DNA from: Erysipelothrix sp.
GTDB taxonomy: Bacteria > Bacillota_I > Bacilli_A > Erysipelotrichales > Erysipelotrichaceae
NCBI GenBank assembly: GCA_012520695.1
Contig: JAAYNU010000187.1
Coordinates: 1-9,944 of the forward strand
Length of the DNA stretch: 9,944 nt
Direction of reading: 5' to 3'
The notes below the pieces were generated by a model that ran no database searches, was not told where the DNA came from, and saw only the letters and a program-made list of their open reading frames with translations. The position numbers and the translations under genes are program-made. Each line of letters starts with the position of its first letter. The stretch's first letter is position 1. Positions 1-6,890 of the stretch are shown here, piece by piece.

Positions 1-934
1 GACGCGATAGATCCGCAAGAATAGGATCTTGAGATTTCGTAAGCTTCATAAAGCCATAATTACACGCAGATTCATCCAATTCATAATGCGCCCGCAAAGA
101 TATTTCACCCTCCGATAAGAACGGTTTGAAGAAAGCCACTTGCTCAAGCGCATAACTCCCCATCTCAAAACACTCTCGCATTCGCTGAAACAAACTCAGT
201 AAGATGACTTCAAAACTACGCGATGTCGGATGCAAATACACTTGCCAGTACATTTGGTAACGCGCCATAATGTAATCCTCAACCGCATGAATACCACTTT
301 CCTTAACCACAATTAAATCATCCACAACTTTCATAGTTCGAATAATCCGACCCAAATCAAACTCCCCATACGATACACCCGTGAAATACGAATCTCGCAA
401 TAAGTAGTCCATTCGATCGGCATCCAGTTGCGAAGAAATAATTTGCGTCAACAAAGGACGCTCACATTCATGAGCAATAATATCATTCACAAATTGCGGT
501 AAATCAGGATGAACTTCAGCCATGACACGATGAACCTCAGAATCCTCGAGAATAATTCTCGACGTAAAGGCCTCATGATGAACTGCAGTTACTGCTTCAA
601 AAGCATGAGAATACGGACCGTGGCCAATATCGTGCAATAAACCTGCGCACAACAAAGCAACAATTTCGAATTCAGACAGGACATCTTTTAAACCATCCAC
701 CTGCTCAATCATGATACGTGTAATTTCATAGACGCCCAATGAATGAGAAAAACGCGAATGCTCCGCCGTGTGATACACCTGAAATGTACCACCCAACTGA
801 TGAATTCTTCGAAGTCTTTGGAACTCGGCTGCGTTAATCAAATCCCAAATTACTCGATAATCCACATGAATGTAGCCATGAACAGGGTCACGCATGACCT
901 TCTGCTCTGACGTACGTACGAAACTAGGCAACAT
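1..934 (-). CDS. HD-domain phosphohydrolase, YwfO-like, 3' end missing
   Basis: This reading frame enters from the left edge and was translated by hand. About 311 codons are present and no stop is reached, so the C-terminus is missing; relatives are roughly 430 residues. The protein begins MLPSFVRTSEQKV, then has the family's N-terminal RDPVHGYIHV block (15-24), FQRLRRIHQLG (38-48), EHSRFSHSLG (58-67), the metal-binding LLHDIGHGPYSH (99-110), and SQLDADRMDYLLRDS (168-182). The likely HD metal ligands are H64, H101, D102 and D173. Such proteins are cytoplasmic HD-superfamily hydrolases related to dGTP triphosphohydrolases, and some act on dNTPs; the substrate here is not known. The ATG at 934 lies inside the end of gltX and suggests translational coupling. 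An inner ATG at 895 would remove part of the conserved N-terminus, so 934 is preferred. The family call is firm; the exact start is less so. Confidence 0.88.
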   Translation of the reverse strand, partial: MLPSFVRTSEQKVMRDPVHGYIHVDYRVIWDLINAAEFQRLRRIHQLGGTFQVYHTAEHSRFSHSLGVYEITRIMIEQVDGLKDVLSEFEIVALLCAGLLHDIGHGPYSHAFEAVTAVHHEAFTSRIILEDSEVHRVMAEVHPDLPQFVNDIIAHECERPLLTQIISSQLDADRMDYLLRDSYFTGVSYGEFDLGRIIRTMKVVDDLIVVKESGIHAVEDYIMARYQMYWQVYLHPTSRSFEVILLSLFQRMRECFEMGSYALEQVAFFKPFLSEGEISLRAHYELDESACNYGFMKLTKSQDPILADLSR

Positions 935-2363
935 AATCTTTCAGTCGTGCTTCCACAACATCATGACCCATTAAATACAACGCAGACATTAAATCAGGAC
1001 CATGAACTTGATGCGTACCCGCAACACGAAGCCCCATAAATAAAGGCTTTCCTTTTAATTCTGTTTCTTTCTTAGTAGTATTAAACGCTTCTTTTAGACT
1101 CTCAACAGACCAAGTTGTCGGTAAGTTGTTTAGGAATGACTCAGCAACTTGCTTCGTTGTATCCCAATCGAGAACTTCTTGTGCTTCAGGACCAATAACA
1201 GGTTCATTGAAGTACATTGAAATTAATTCACCGATCTCAGCACCGTATTGAAGTTGCTCTTTATAAAGAAGCAAGCATTGTTCAACCCAAGCAGTATCCT
1301 TAGTTGATAAGTCATGAGCTTTTTCTGCAAACGGTAAGACAAATGCTAACCAATCCGCGTCAGATTTTTCTTTCAAGTATTGGTGATTCATCCACGTTAG
1401 TTTTTGAACATCAAACATTGAAGGAGACTTCGATAAACGCTTCTCACTGAAATGTTCAATCAATTCTTCTTGTGTGAATAATTCTTTCTCACCCGGGTAT
1501 GACCAACCTAATAGAGACATAAAATTAAACATTGCCTCTGGAAGATACCCTGTTTCCTCATATTGAGAAATATATTGCATGACTGAGTTGTCACGCTTCG
1601 AAAGTTTCTTACCACTTTCGTTAACGATGAGTGTCATGTGACCAAAACGCGGAACATCCCAGCCCAACATTTCAAACAACATCATTTGACGCGGTGTATT
1701 AGAAATATGTTCCTCACCACGGAATACGTGAGTGATGTCCATTAAGTGATCATCAATAACTACTGCATAATTATAAGTAGGAATTCCATTAGACTTCACA
1801 ATAACCCAATCCCCGATATCTTTTGATTCAAAGGATATTTCACCACGAACCATATCATCGAATGTGTACGTTGCATCTTCTGGCACAGCTAAACGAACTG
1901 AGAATGTTTTCCCAGCTTCTTCATTTTGTTTCTTTTCTTCATCACTCAGATGAGCACATTTTTTTGAATAACGTGTTGAAGCGTGTCCAGCCGCAACTTG
2001 TGCTTCATAATCTGCTTCCAATTCTTCTGGAGTACAGTAGCACTTGTATGCATGACCTTTCTCTAGAAGTTCTTGTGTGTATTTCGCATAAATATCAAGA
2101 CGCTCCATTTGTCGATAAGGCGCATATAAAGGGTTCGGATTTTCAGGACTTTCATCCGGAACAATTCCCAACCATTTTAAATAATGCATTTGTGACTCTT
2201 CGCCACCCTCAACATTACGCTCAACATCTGTATCTTCAATACGAAGGACAAAGTCCCCGTCATAATGCTTAGCAATTAAGTAATCAAACAACGCTGTGCG
2301 CGCATTTCCTATGTGCAGAAATCCCGTAGGACTTGGTGCATATCTAACTCTAACTTTTTTCAT
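924..2363 (-). CDS. gltX: Glutamyl-tRNA synthetase
   Basis: Class I aminoacyl-tRNA synthetase that charges tRNA with glutamate in the cytoplasm. In many Gram-positive bacteria this enzyme also mischarges tRNA-Gln for the GatCAB amidotransferase, but specificity cannot be read here. The 479-residue protein has the PSPTGFLHIGN signature at 10-20 (HIGH equivalent HIGN 17-20), the IEDTD segment at 42-46, and the KMSKS equivalent KLSKR at 253-257. C108, C110, C136 and H138 form a CxC...CxH set like the zinc site of E. coli GluRS. The C-terminal anticodon-binding region is complete. I chose the ATG at 2363 because AGAGG lies six bases upstream and the product starts MKKVRVRYAPSPTG. The longer in-frame start at 2387 sits only three bases beyond the -10 box and would leave almost no leader. 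The HD phosphohydrolase gene follows with an 11-base overlap. Confidence 0.96.
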   Translation of the reverse strand: MKKVRVRYAPSPTGFLHIGNARTALFDYLIAKHYDGDFVLRIEDTDVERNVEGGEESQMHYLKWLGIVPDESPENPNPLYAPYRQMERLDIYAKYTQELLEKGHAYKCYCTPEELEADYEAQVAAGHASTRYSKKCAHLSDEEKKQNEEAGKTFSVRLAVPEDATYTFDDMVRGEISFESKDIGDWVIVKSNGIPTYNYAVVIDDHLMDITHVFRGEEHISNTPRQMMLFEMLGWDVPRFGHMTLIVNESGKKLSKRDNSVMQYISQYEETGYLPEAMFNFMSLLGWSYPGEKELFTQEELIEHFSEKRLSKSPSMFDVQKLTWMNHQYLKEKSDADWLAFVLPFAEKAHDLSTKDTAWVEQCLLLYKEQLQYGAEIGELISMYFNEPVIGPEAQEVLDWDTTKQVAESFLNNLPTTWSVESLKEAFNTTKKETELKGKPLFMGLRVAGTHQVHGPDLMSALYLMGHDVVEARLKDYVA

Positions 2364-2390
2364 AATAACCTCTTTCAAAATAGCCATTCT

Positions 2391-2399
2391 ATTATACCA
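2391..2399 (-). promoter_or_regulatory. Promoter of gltX (extended -10)
   Basis: On the minus strand this reads TGGTATAAT, a perfect -10 box with the TGn extension. No good -35 is visible at 16-18 bases; the best match at 18 bases is TTCTTT. Transcription would begin near 2384, giving a leader of about 20 bases, too short for a T-box or other riboswitch. Confidence 0.72.
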
Positions 2400-2412
2400 T
2401 GCTTTTACTCAC

Positions 2413-2435
2413 AAAAAGAAGCGCAGATGCGCTCC
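2413..2435 (-). terminator. Intrinsic terminator of the AhpD-like gene
   Basis: Read on the minus strand: a 7-bp stem GGAGCGC/GCGCTTC with one G-U pair, loop ATCT, then TTTTTG. It begins directly after the stop codon at 2436-2438 and separates the AhpD-like gene from the gltX promoter. Confidence 0.82.
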
Positions 2436-2876
2436 CTATTTTACGACTCGATTACCCATTGATATCGACAAGCGATTCCATGCGTTCATATGATTAATGA
2501 TGAATACAAATACCACATATTCTGTATCAGAATAGTATAAACGCACATCATCATAAACCTCAGTTGGAACGCCTTCAGTAGATACACGCGTTACGTGATC
2601 AACTAAGTTTAGAACGGACTTCTCAGCTGGTGAGAATACATCCGCATCCTTCCAAGCACTTAATACCATCAAACGACGCGGTGTTTCACCTAAGTTCAAC
2701 GCCACTTTCGTGTGGACGTCTAAGCAATACGCACAACCATTAATTTGAGATGTTCTAATCTTAATCAGTTCACGTAGTAATGGATCCACATCCAAGGTAT
2801 TCAGGTAGGCATCAAATTCATTCATCAATGATACACCATCACGACCTAATGTCATATAGTCAATTTTCTTTTCCAT
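2436..2876 (-). CDS. AhpD-like carboxymuconolactone decarboxylase-family protein
   Basis: The 146-residue product belongs to the AhpD/carboxymuconolactone decarboxylase fold. The diagnostic redox motif C48-A-Y-C51-L-D-V-H55 follows the helix RELIKIRTSQING (35-47), as in alkylhydroperoxidase-like proteins, where the CxxC pair and downstream His take part in peroxide reduction or disulfide exchange. Cytoplasmic; no signal peptide. The partner and substrate are unknown: no ahpC, lpd or sucB homologue is nearby. The ATG at 2876 was chosen because AAAGAGG lies about six bases upstream; the longer in-frame start at 2918 lies upstream of the TATAAT box. The gene is monocistronic, with its own extended -10 promoter and terminator. 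A palindrome at the -35 position suggests control by a repressor. Family membership is firm; a specific role is not assigned. Confidence 0.88.
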   Translation of the reverse strand: MEKKIDYMTLGRDGVSLMNEFDAYLNTLDVDPLLRELIKIRTSQINGCAYCLDVHTKVALNLGETPRRLMVLSAWKDADVFSPAEKSVLNLVDHVTRVSTEGVPTEVYDDVRLYYSDTEYVVFVFIINHMNAWNRLSISMGNRVVK

Positions 2877-2898
2877 AGTAAACCTCTTTCCTGTACAT

Positions 2899-2907
2899 AT
2901 TATACCA
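2899..2907 (-). promoter_or_regulatory. Promoter of the AhpD-like gene (extended -10)
   Basis: The minus strand reads TGGTATAAT, the same extended -10 sequence as the gltX promoter. The -35 position (about 2922-2927) reads CATGAG, a poor match, and is covered by the adjacent palindrome. The Shine-Dalgarno AAAGAGG and the ATG at 2876 follow at normal distance. Confidence 0.72.
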
Positions 2908-2925
2908 TAGGTGAGCACTCACTCA
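2908..2925 (-). promoter_or_regulatory. Candidate operator palindrome over the -35 region
   Basis: The minus strand reads TGAGTGAGTGCTCACCTA. The core GTGAG-TG-CTCAC is a perfect inverted repeat. It lies directly upstream of the extended -10 and overlaps the expected -35, where a bound repressor would block polymerase. Its layout resembles the TetR-family FadR operator of Bacillus subtilis (TGAATGAMTANTCATTCA): every difference is a transition. The regulator is not in the window, so this is inference. Confidence 0.45.
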
Positions 2926-2945
2926 TGTATGATGTGACCGTAAGC

Positions 2946-2969
2946 AAAAAAAAGAGCCAAAAGGCTCTT
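2946..2969 (-). terminator. Intrinsic terminator of the thiolase gene
   Basis: The minus strand has a perfect 7-bp stem AAGAGCC/GGCTCTT with loop TTTT, followed by eight T residues. The first two stem bases are the last two bases of the TAA stop codon (2968-2970). Confidence 0.9.
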
Positions 2970-4134
2970 AGAAACGCGTAATTCTCATTGCAAGACCAAT
3001 ACCGCCACCCACGCATAGAGAAGCAATCCCTTGTTTAAGGTTTTCTCTTCTCAACTCATGTACGAGAGTAACCATGATACGAGAACCCGAAGATCCCAGT
3101 GGATGCCCTAAAGCAATCGCACCACCGTGTACATTTACACGCGCCATATCAAGTTTTAAATCACGACACACCGCAATCGATTGAGCGGCAAAGGCTTCAT
3201 TCAATTCAATTCGGTCCATATCATTTAAAGTAAGACCTTGTTTCTTAACTAAATCCGTAATCGCATCAAAAGGTGCATAACCCATGATCTTCGGATCCGC
3301 GCCAATTTCACTGAAACCATTCAATTGCGCAAAGACCTCTAAACCAAGTTCATCCGCTTTTTCACGACTCATTAAGATCAGTGCAGAAGCACCATCATTA
3401 ATACCAGAAGCATTACCCGCAGTAACCGATCCGTCCGTTTTAAAGGAAGGACGTAACTTCGCTAAAGCTTCAATCGATGAGTTCATGCGAACATGTTCAT
3501 CAACAGTTACAGTTGTTTTACCATTATTAATTGGTGTAATTTCATCATCGAAGACACCTTTTTCGATTGCTGCGATGGCCTTCATCTGAGACTGAAGCGC
3601 AAACGCATCCTGCTCTTCACGCGTAATACCAAATTGATCCGCAACATTTTCTGCAGTAATTCCCATTGGTAATCCCGTAAACGCATCTTGTAATCCATCA
3701 TTTAATATAATATCTAAAGATTCGAGTGAGGTAAGTTTCGCACCAAAACGACCATTCGTAATGATGTGTGGAGCACGAGACATATTCTCAAAGCCACCCA
3801 CAATCACAACATCATGGTCTCCCAGTAATATTGATTGCATTCCTAAATGAATTGCCTTCATTCCAGAACCACATACTTCATTTACAGTAAATGCAGGTTT
3901 GTCGAAAGGAACACCGCCCTTTATGGCTGCCTGACGCGCTGGGTTTTGACCCAATCCCGCCTGCAGTACATTCCCCATAATAACCGTGCCCACTAATTTA
4001 GGATCTAAATCAATGCTGTTTAAAACATCGCGAATCACGTGTGCGCCAAGGTCCACCGCAGGAACATTCAAAAACGCCCCACCAAAAGACCCGACAGCAG
4101 AACGCTTAGCGGCTACAATAACAACCTCTTTCAA
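2968..4134 (-). CDS. Acetyl-CoA acetyltransferase (acetoacetyl-CoA thiolase)
   Basis: Cytoplasmic thiolase that joins two acetyl-CoA into acetoacetyl-CoA, or runs in reverse. From the TTG start it has 388 residues, near the usual 390. The N-terminal KEVVIVAAKRSAVGSFGG matches biosynthetic thiolases. The acylated cysteine is C88 in NEVCGSGMKA, the active-site histidine is about H344 in ALGHPLGSSG, and the second cysteine is about C374 in CVGGGIG, so the catalytic set is complete. I prefer TTG at 4134 because GAGGGAG lies 11 bases upstream, C88 then matches the usual position, and the alternative ATG at 4158 is only about five bases from the predicted transcription start. It likely supplies acetoacetyl-CoA to MvaS, encoded across the kinase gene on the other strand. 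A butyrate or fatty-acid role cannot be excluded. Confidence 0.92.
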   Translation of the reverse strand: MKEVVIVAAKRSAVGSFGGAFLNVPAVDLGAHVIRDVLNSIDLDPKLVGTVIMGNVLQAGLGQNPARQAAIKGGVPFDKPAFTVNEVCGSGMKAIHLGMQSILLGDHDVVIVGGFENMSRAPHIITNGRFGAKLTSLESLDIILNDGLQDAFTGLPMGITAENVADQFGITREEQDAFALQSQMKAIAAIEKGVFDDEITPINNGKTTVTVDEHVRMNSSIEALAKLRPSFKTDGSVTAGNASGINDGASALILMSREKADELGLEVFAQLNGFSEIGADPKIMGYAPFDAITDLVKKQGLTLNDMDRIELNEAFAAQSIAVCRDLKLDMARVNVHGGAIALGHPLGSSGSRIMVTLVHELRRENLKQGIASLCVGGGIGLAMRITRF

Positions 4135-4170
4135 AATAAAACCAACTCCCTCATTCAATCATGTGTACCT

Positions 4171-4176
4171 ATTATA
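4171..4176 (-). promoter_or_regulatory. Putative -10 box of the thiolase promoter
   Basis: A perfect TATAAT on the minus strand. No good -35 is present at 16-18 bases, and the TGn extension is out of register by one base. Transcription would begin near 4164, giving a leader of about 30 bases before the TTG start. No U-tailed hairpin lies between the kinase stop and this box, so read-through from the kinase gene is possible. Confidence 0.55.
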
Positions 4177-4213
4177 CACTTATTTTTCACAATATTACTA
4201 ATTACAACGCACA

Positions 4214-5587
4214 TCACTTATTTTCACGCAAAAGGACCAAAAGTTCCCGGTACTTTTTCGCCACCTCTTTATAGTGCTCAAAGCCCTTTGAATGAGGCTT
4301 ATCACTCGGTTCAACACGCTCCACATCCAGTGAAACATCCTCACCAAACAGGAGCTTTACAGCCCCCAAGCATGCAGCCTCATCATAGTTAATTAATTCA
4401 AATGGAACATCCATAATATCACTGAATAAGCGCTTCATCGCTGGATCATCCAACAATCCACCACTTACCCGTAACACACCAGTATTCTCAACTGGCATCA
4501 ATTCATACAGACTTCGAATGCCGTAAAAGACACCCTCAAACGCAGATTTGATCATCTGCTCTTTCTTATCCGAACGCGATAAGCCAAGGAATGCACCACG
4601 ATCACTGCCATCCCAATGAGGTGAACGTTCACCATTAATATAGGGCATAAAGATTAGATTATCAGAAGACGAACTGTGAATAATATTTCCTAAGTCACTA
4701 TATTTTAACTCAGCGAAAAGTGACTGCAACCATGTAAACACATTCCCAGCATTACTGGATGCATGACCCACAACCCAGTGATTCTTTTTAAGGTAATAAC
4801 AGAAGTTTTGTATTTCAGGATTGATATACACTTCCGAAGTAATCGTTCGAATGGCAGCACTCGTCCCCAGGTTAATCGCAAAGTCACCTTCATGAATTGC
4901 GCCCAAACCAAGATTGGACAAACACCCATCACTCGCACCGATGTGCACATCAATACCATCCGTTAGAATTAATCCCGATGCGACATAGTCCACATCAACG
5001 AGTTTCGGGAGCATTGTTTCATCAATACCAACCATATCAAGAATATCCGAATCCCAGGTTAAATCATGAATGTTTAAAAGCCCAGTACCCGAAGCACAAG
5101 AGTAATCAATCACATCTTCACCCGTTAGGTAGTTGAACACGAGTGATTTAATATCTCTTACTCGAACACTCAAAGCAATACTCTCAGGTTCATGCGATTG
5201 AAACCAAAGGAGTTTCGCAAAAGGACTCATGGGATGAACTGGTAAGCCCGTTTTCAAATAAACTTCAGGATACATACCCGGTGAGACAACACTTGCGGCA
5301 CGAGTATCAGACCAGATGATCATCTCAGTAAGGTTATCAAAATCCCCCTCCAACATCATACTGTGCATTGCGGTTGATAAGGAGATGGTAGAAATCGGAT
5401 ACGAAGCGATCAAGGGAGTGAGTACTTCCTTCACAGCAAATATAATATCAGATGGGTTCTGTGTTGCATAACCATCCTGTTCTGTATACGTTGTGTAATT
5501 CGACTTACGAGAATCAACAATTTCAAACACATCATTAAAAACAACTGCCTTACATGACGTTGTCCCTACATCCAGACCTATTCTCAT
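4214..5587 (-). CDS. FGGY-family carbohydrate kinase, probably gluconokinase
   Basis: ATP-dependent cytoplasmic sugar kinase of 457 residues, about 40 shorter than typical gluconokinases and xylulokinases. The N-terminal phosphate loop MRIGLDVGTTSCK (1-13) begins the FGGY_N domain, followed by STAMHSMM (71-78), similar to the SAMHS block of gluconokinases, and IIWSDTRA. The C-terminal domain has GASDGCLSNLG, FAINLGTSAAIR, the signature NGERSPHWDGSDRGAFLGLS, and RVSGGLLDDP near the adenosine site. The NGERSP...RG.F.GL block favours gluconokinase (6-phosphogluconate formation) over xylulokinase, but substrate assignment within FGGY kinases is often wrong. The ATG at 5587 was chosen for its GGAGG eight bases upstream; the longer start at 5647 lies upstream of the promoter. 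No gluconate permease or dehydrogenase is adjacent. Confidence 0.85.
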   Translation of the reverse strand: MRIGLDVGTTSCKAVVFNDVFEIVDSRKSNYTTYTEQDGYATQNPSDIIFAVKEVLTPLIASYPISTISLSTAMHSMMLEGDFDNLTEMIIWSDTRAASVVSPGMYPEVYLKTGLPVHPMSPFAKLLWFQSHEPESIALSVRVRDIKSLVFNYLTGEDVIDYSCASGTGLLNIHDLTWDSDILDMVGIDETMLPKLVDVDYVASGLILTDGIDVHIGASDGCLSNLGLGAIHEGDFAINLGTSAAIRTITSEVYINPEIQNFCYYLKKNHWVVGHASSNAGNVFTWLQSLFAELKYSDLGNIIHSSSSDNLIFMPYINGERSPHWDGSDRGAFLGLSRSDKKEQMIKSAFEGVFYGIRSLYELMPVENTGVLRVSGGLLDDPAMKRLFSDIMDVPFELINYDEAACLGAVKLLFGEDVSLDVERVEPSDKPHSKGFEHYKEVAKKYRELLVLLRENK

Positions 5588-5621
5588 ATTTGAATCCTCC
5601 ATGCGTTTACTGTTTATTCTT

Positions 5622-5630
5622 ATTATATCA
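5622..5630 (-). promoter_or_regulatory. Promoter of the FGGY kinase gene (extended -10)
   Basis: The minus strand reads TGATATAAT, a perfect -10 with TGn extension. No clear -35 is seen. The predicted start near 5615 gives a leader of about 28 bases containing GGAGG. The promoter is divergent from that of mvaS, with about 30 bases between the two cores. No catabolite-responsive element could be recognised here. Confidence 0.62.
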
Positions 5631-5659
5631 TAGGAAATTTCACACAATGCATTATGGCT

Positions 5660-5688
5660 TTGATTTCACCCCTACGACACTATATAAT
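5660..5688 (+). promoter_or_regulatory. Promoter of mvaS
   Basis: TTGATT at 5660-5665, a 17-base spacer and TATAAT at 5683-5688 form the clearest sigma-A-type promoter in the window. AAGGAG lies 33-38 bases beyond the -10 start and about eight bases before the ATG at 5721. Confidence 0.82.
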
Positions 5689-5720
5689 AGGGATAACAAC
5701 AAAGTTAAGGAGATTTACAC

Positions 5721-6863
5721 ATGACTATAGGAATCGATAAACTGGGATTTTATTCCCCATCATACATCATCGACATGAGAGAACTTGCGAATGCACGAGG
5801 CATTGAACCCGATAAATTTACCATCGGACTCGGACAAGACTTCATGGCCGTACCACCCATTACACAAGACACAATTACGCTAGGAGCGAACGCTGCACAT
5901 ACAATCCTAACAGACGAAGACAAACAGTCCATTGACCTTGTTATTCTCGCAACAGAATCAGGAATTGATTATTCAAAAGCAGGTGCGACAACGGTCCACT
6001 CACTTTTAGGTATCAATCCAAGTGCACGTTCCATTGAATTAAAACAAGCATGCTACGCCGCAACAGCGGGGATTCAACTCGCAAAGAACCACATTGCATC
6101 TAATCCGGGCAAAAAAGCCCTCGTAATCGCAAGTGATATCTCACGATACGGCTTAAACACAGCAGGCGAACCCACACAAGGAGCCGGAGCTGTCGCAATC
6201 CTTCTATCAGAAAATCCAAAGCTAATTGCCCTAGATGATGCGACAAGTTATCACACTGAAGACATTCACGATTTCTATCGTCCAATGTATTCAGACGTCG
6301 CAATCGTGGATGGAAAATACTCCAACGATCAATACCAACATTTCTTTGAAACTACGTATACAAACTATCTTTCAAAGACACAACGAACACTTAATGATTT
6401 TAAATCACTGTGCTTCCATATTCCGTATACAAAAATCGGACTCAAAGCACTGAAGAGCATTACTGAAGACAAAACACTAATTGACCGCTACGTTAAGAGT
6501 ACGCATTACAACCGAATGGTAGGAAACATCTACACAGGTTCACTCTATCTCAACCTCTTATCATTACTTCATAAAGTTGATTTAGAAGCGAACGATCGCA
6601 TTGGACTCTATTCATACGGATCTGGAGCAGTCGCTGAATTCTTCTCAGGAACGGTTCAAGAAGGTTATCAAGACCATCTTCAAGTAGGACTTGATGAAGC
6701 ACTCAGTAAACGAACACTTCTCAGTATCAAAGAATATGAAGCAATGTATAATCAATCCCTTGTGAATGATGGATCACATCAAGTATTAGACACTAAAAAA
6801 GATGATGCTCACTTCCAACTCAGCGAAGTTAAACATCATCAACGATTCTATATTAGTAAGTAA
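5721..6863 (+). CDS. mvaS: Hydroxymethylglutaryl-CoA synthase
   Basis: Condenses acetyl-CoA with acetoacetyl-CoA to 3-hydroxy-3-methylglutaryl-CoA, the first committed step of the mevalonate route to isopentenyl diphosphate; cytoplasmic. The 380-residue protein is close to the length of Gram-positive coccal enzymes. The catalytic triad appears at the positions known for the Staphylococcus aureus enzyme: E79 in ATESGIDYSKAG, C111 in ELKQACYAAT (the acetylated cysteine) and H233 in CFHIPYTK. Further family blocks are SDISRYG (138-144), GAGAVAILL (154-162), DFYRPMYSD and YSYGSGAVAEFF. The start is supported by AAGGAG eight bases upstream. The gene has its own promoter and terminator, so it is monocistronic. 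The thiolase that makes its substrate lies 1.6 kb away on the opposite strand; HMG-CoA reductase is not in the window. Confidence 0.97.
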   Translation: MTIGIDKLGFYSPSYIIDMRELANARGIEPDKFTIGLGQDFMAVPPITQDTITLGANAAHTILTDEDKQSIDLVILATESGIDYSKAGATTVHSLLGINPSARSIELKQACYAATAGIQLAKNHIASNPGKKALVIASDISRYGLNTAGEPTQGAGAVAILLSENPKLIALDDATSYHTEDIHDFYRPMYSDVAIVDGKYSNDQYQHFFETTYTNYLSKTQRTLNDFKSLCFHIPYTKIGLKALKSITEDKTLIDRYVKSTHYNRMVGNIYTGSLYLNLLSLLHKVDLEANDRIGLYSYGSGAVAEFFSGTVQEGYQDHLQVGLDEALSKRTLLSIKEYEAMYNQSLVNDGSHQVLDTKKDDAHFQLSEVKHHQRFYISK

Positions 6864-6890
6864 CCAGGAGACCTTTCTCTTGGTTTTTTT
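6862..6890 (+). terminator. Intrinsic terminator of mvaS
   Basis: A 10-bp stem AACCAGGAGA/TCTCTTGGTT with one G-U pair, loop CCTT and seven T residues. Its first two stem bases are the last two bases of the TAA stop. The end also overlaps the stop of the decayed gene on the other strand. Confidence 0.93.

Noticed and set aside
1823..2272. 149-codon open frame on the plus strand inside gltX
   Set aside because: It is antisense to a well-conserved gene, rich in His, Leu and Gln as expected of a mirror frame, and has no domain or ribosome binding site.
2364..2387. Upstream in-frame ATG for gltX giving eight more residues
   Set aside because: It lies only three bases beyond the -10 box and has no ribosome binding site; the ATG at 2363 has AGAGG at good spacing.
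2364..2400. T-box riboswitch upstream of gltX
   Set aside because: The predicted leader is about 20 bases, far too short, and no T-box sequence is present.
2877..2918. Longer start for the AhpD-like gene at 2918
   Set aside because: The extension spans the TATAAT box and the operator-like palindrome, so it would not be on the transcript.
4705..5136. Several open frames overlapping the FGGY kinase on both strands
   Set aside because: All are shadows of the kinase frame with low-complexity composition and no recognisable domain.
5588..5647. Longer start for the FGGY kinase at 5647
   Set aside because: It includes the extended -10 promoter and precedes the GGAGG site; family proteins start at MRIGLDVG.
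5628..5660. Catabolite-responsive element in the kinase-mvaS intergenic region
   Set aside because: No stretch fits the cre consensus; the only repeats are a short GAAATTTC palindrome and two ATTTCAC copies, expected in AT-rich DNA.
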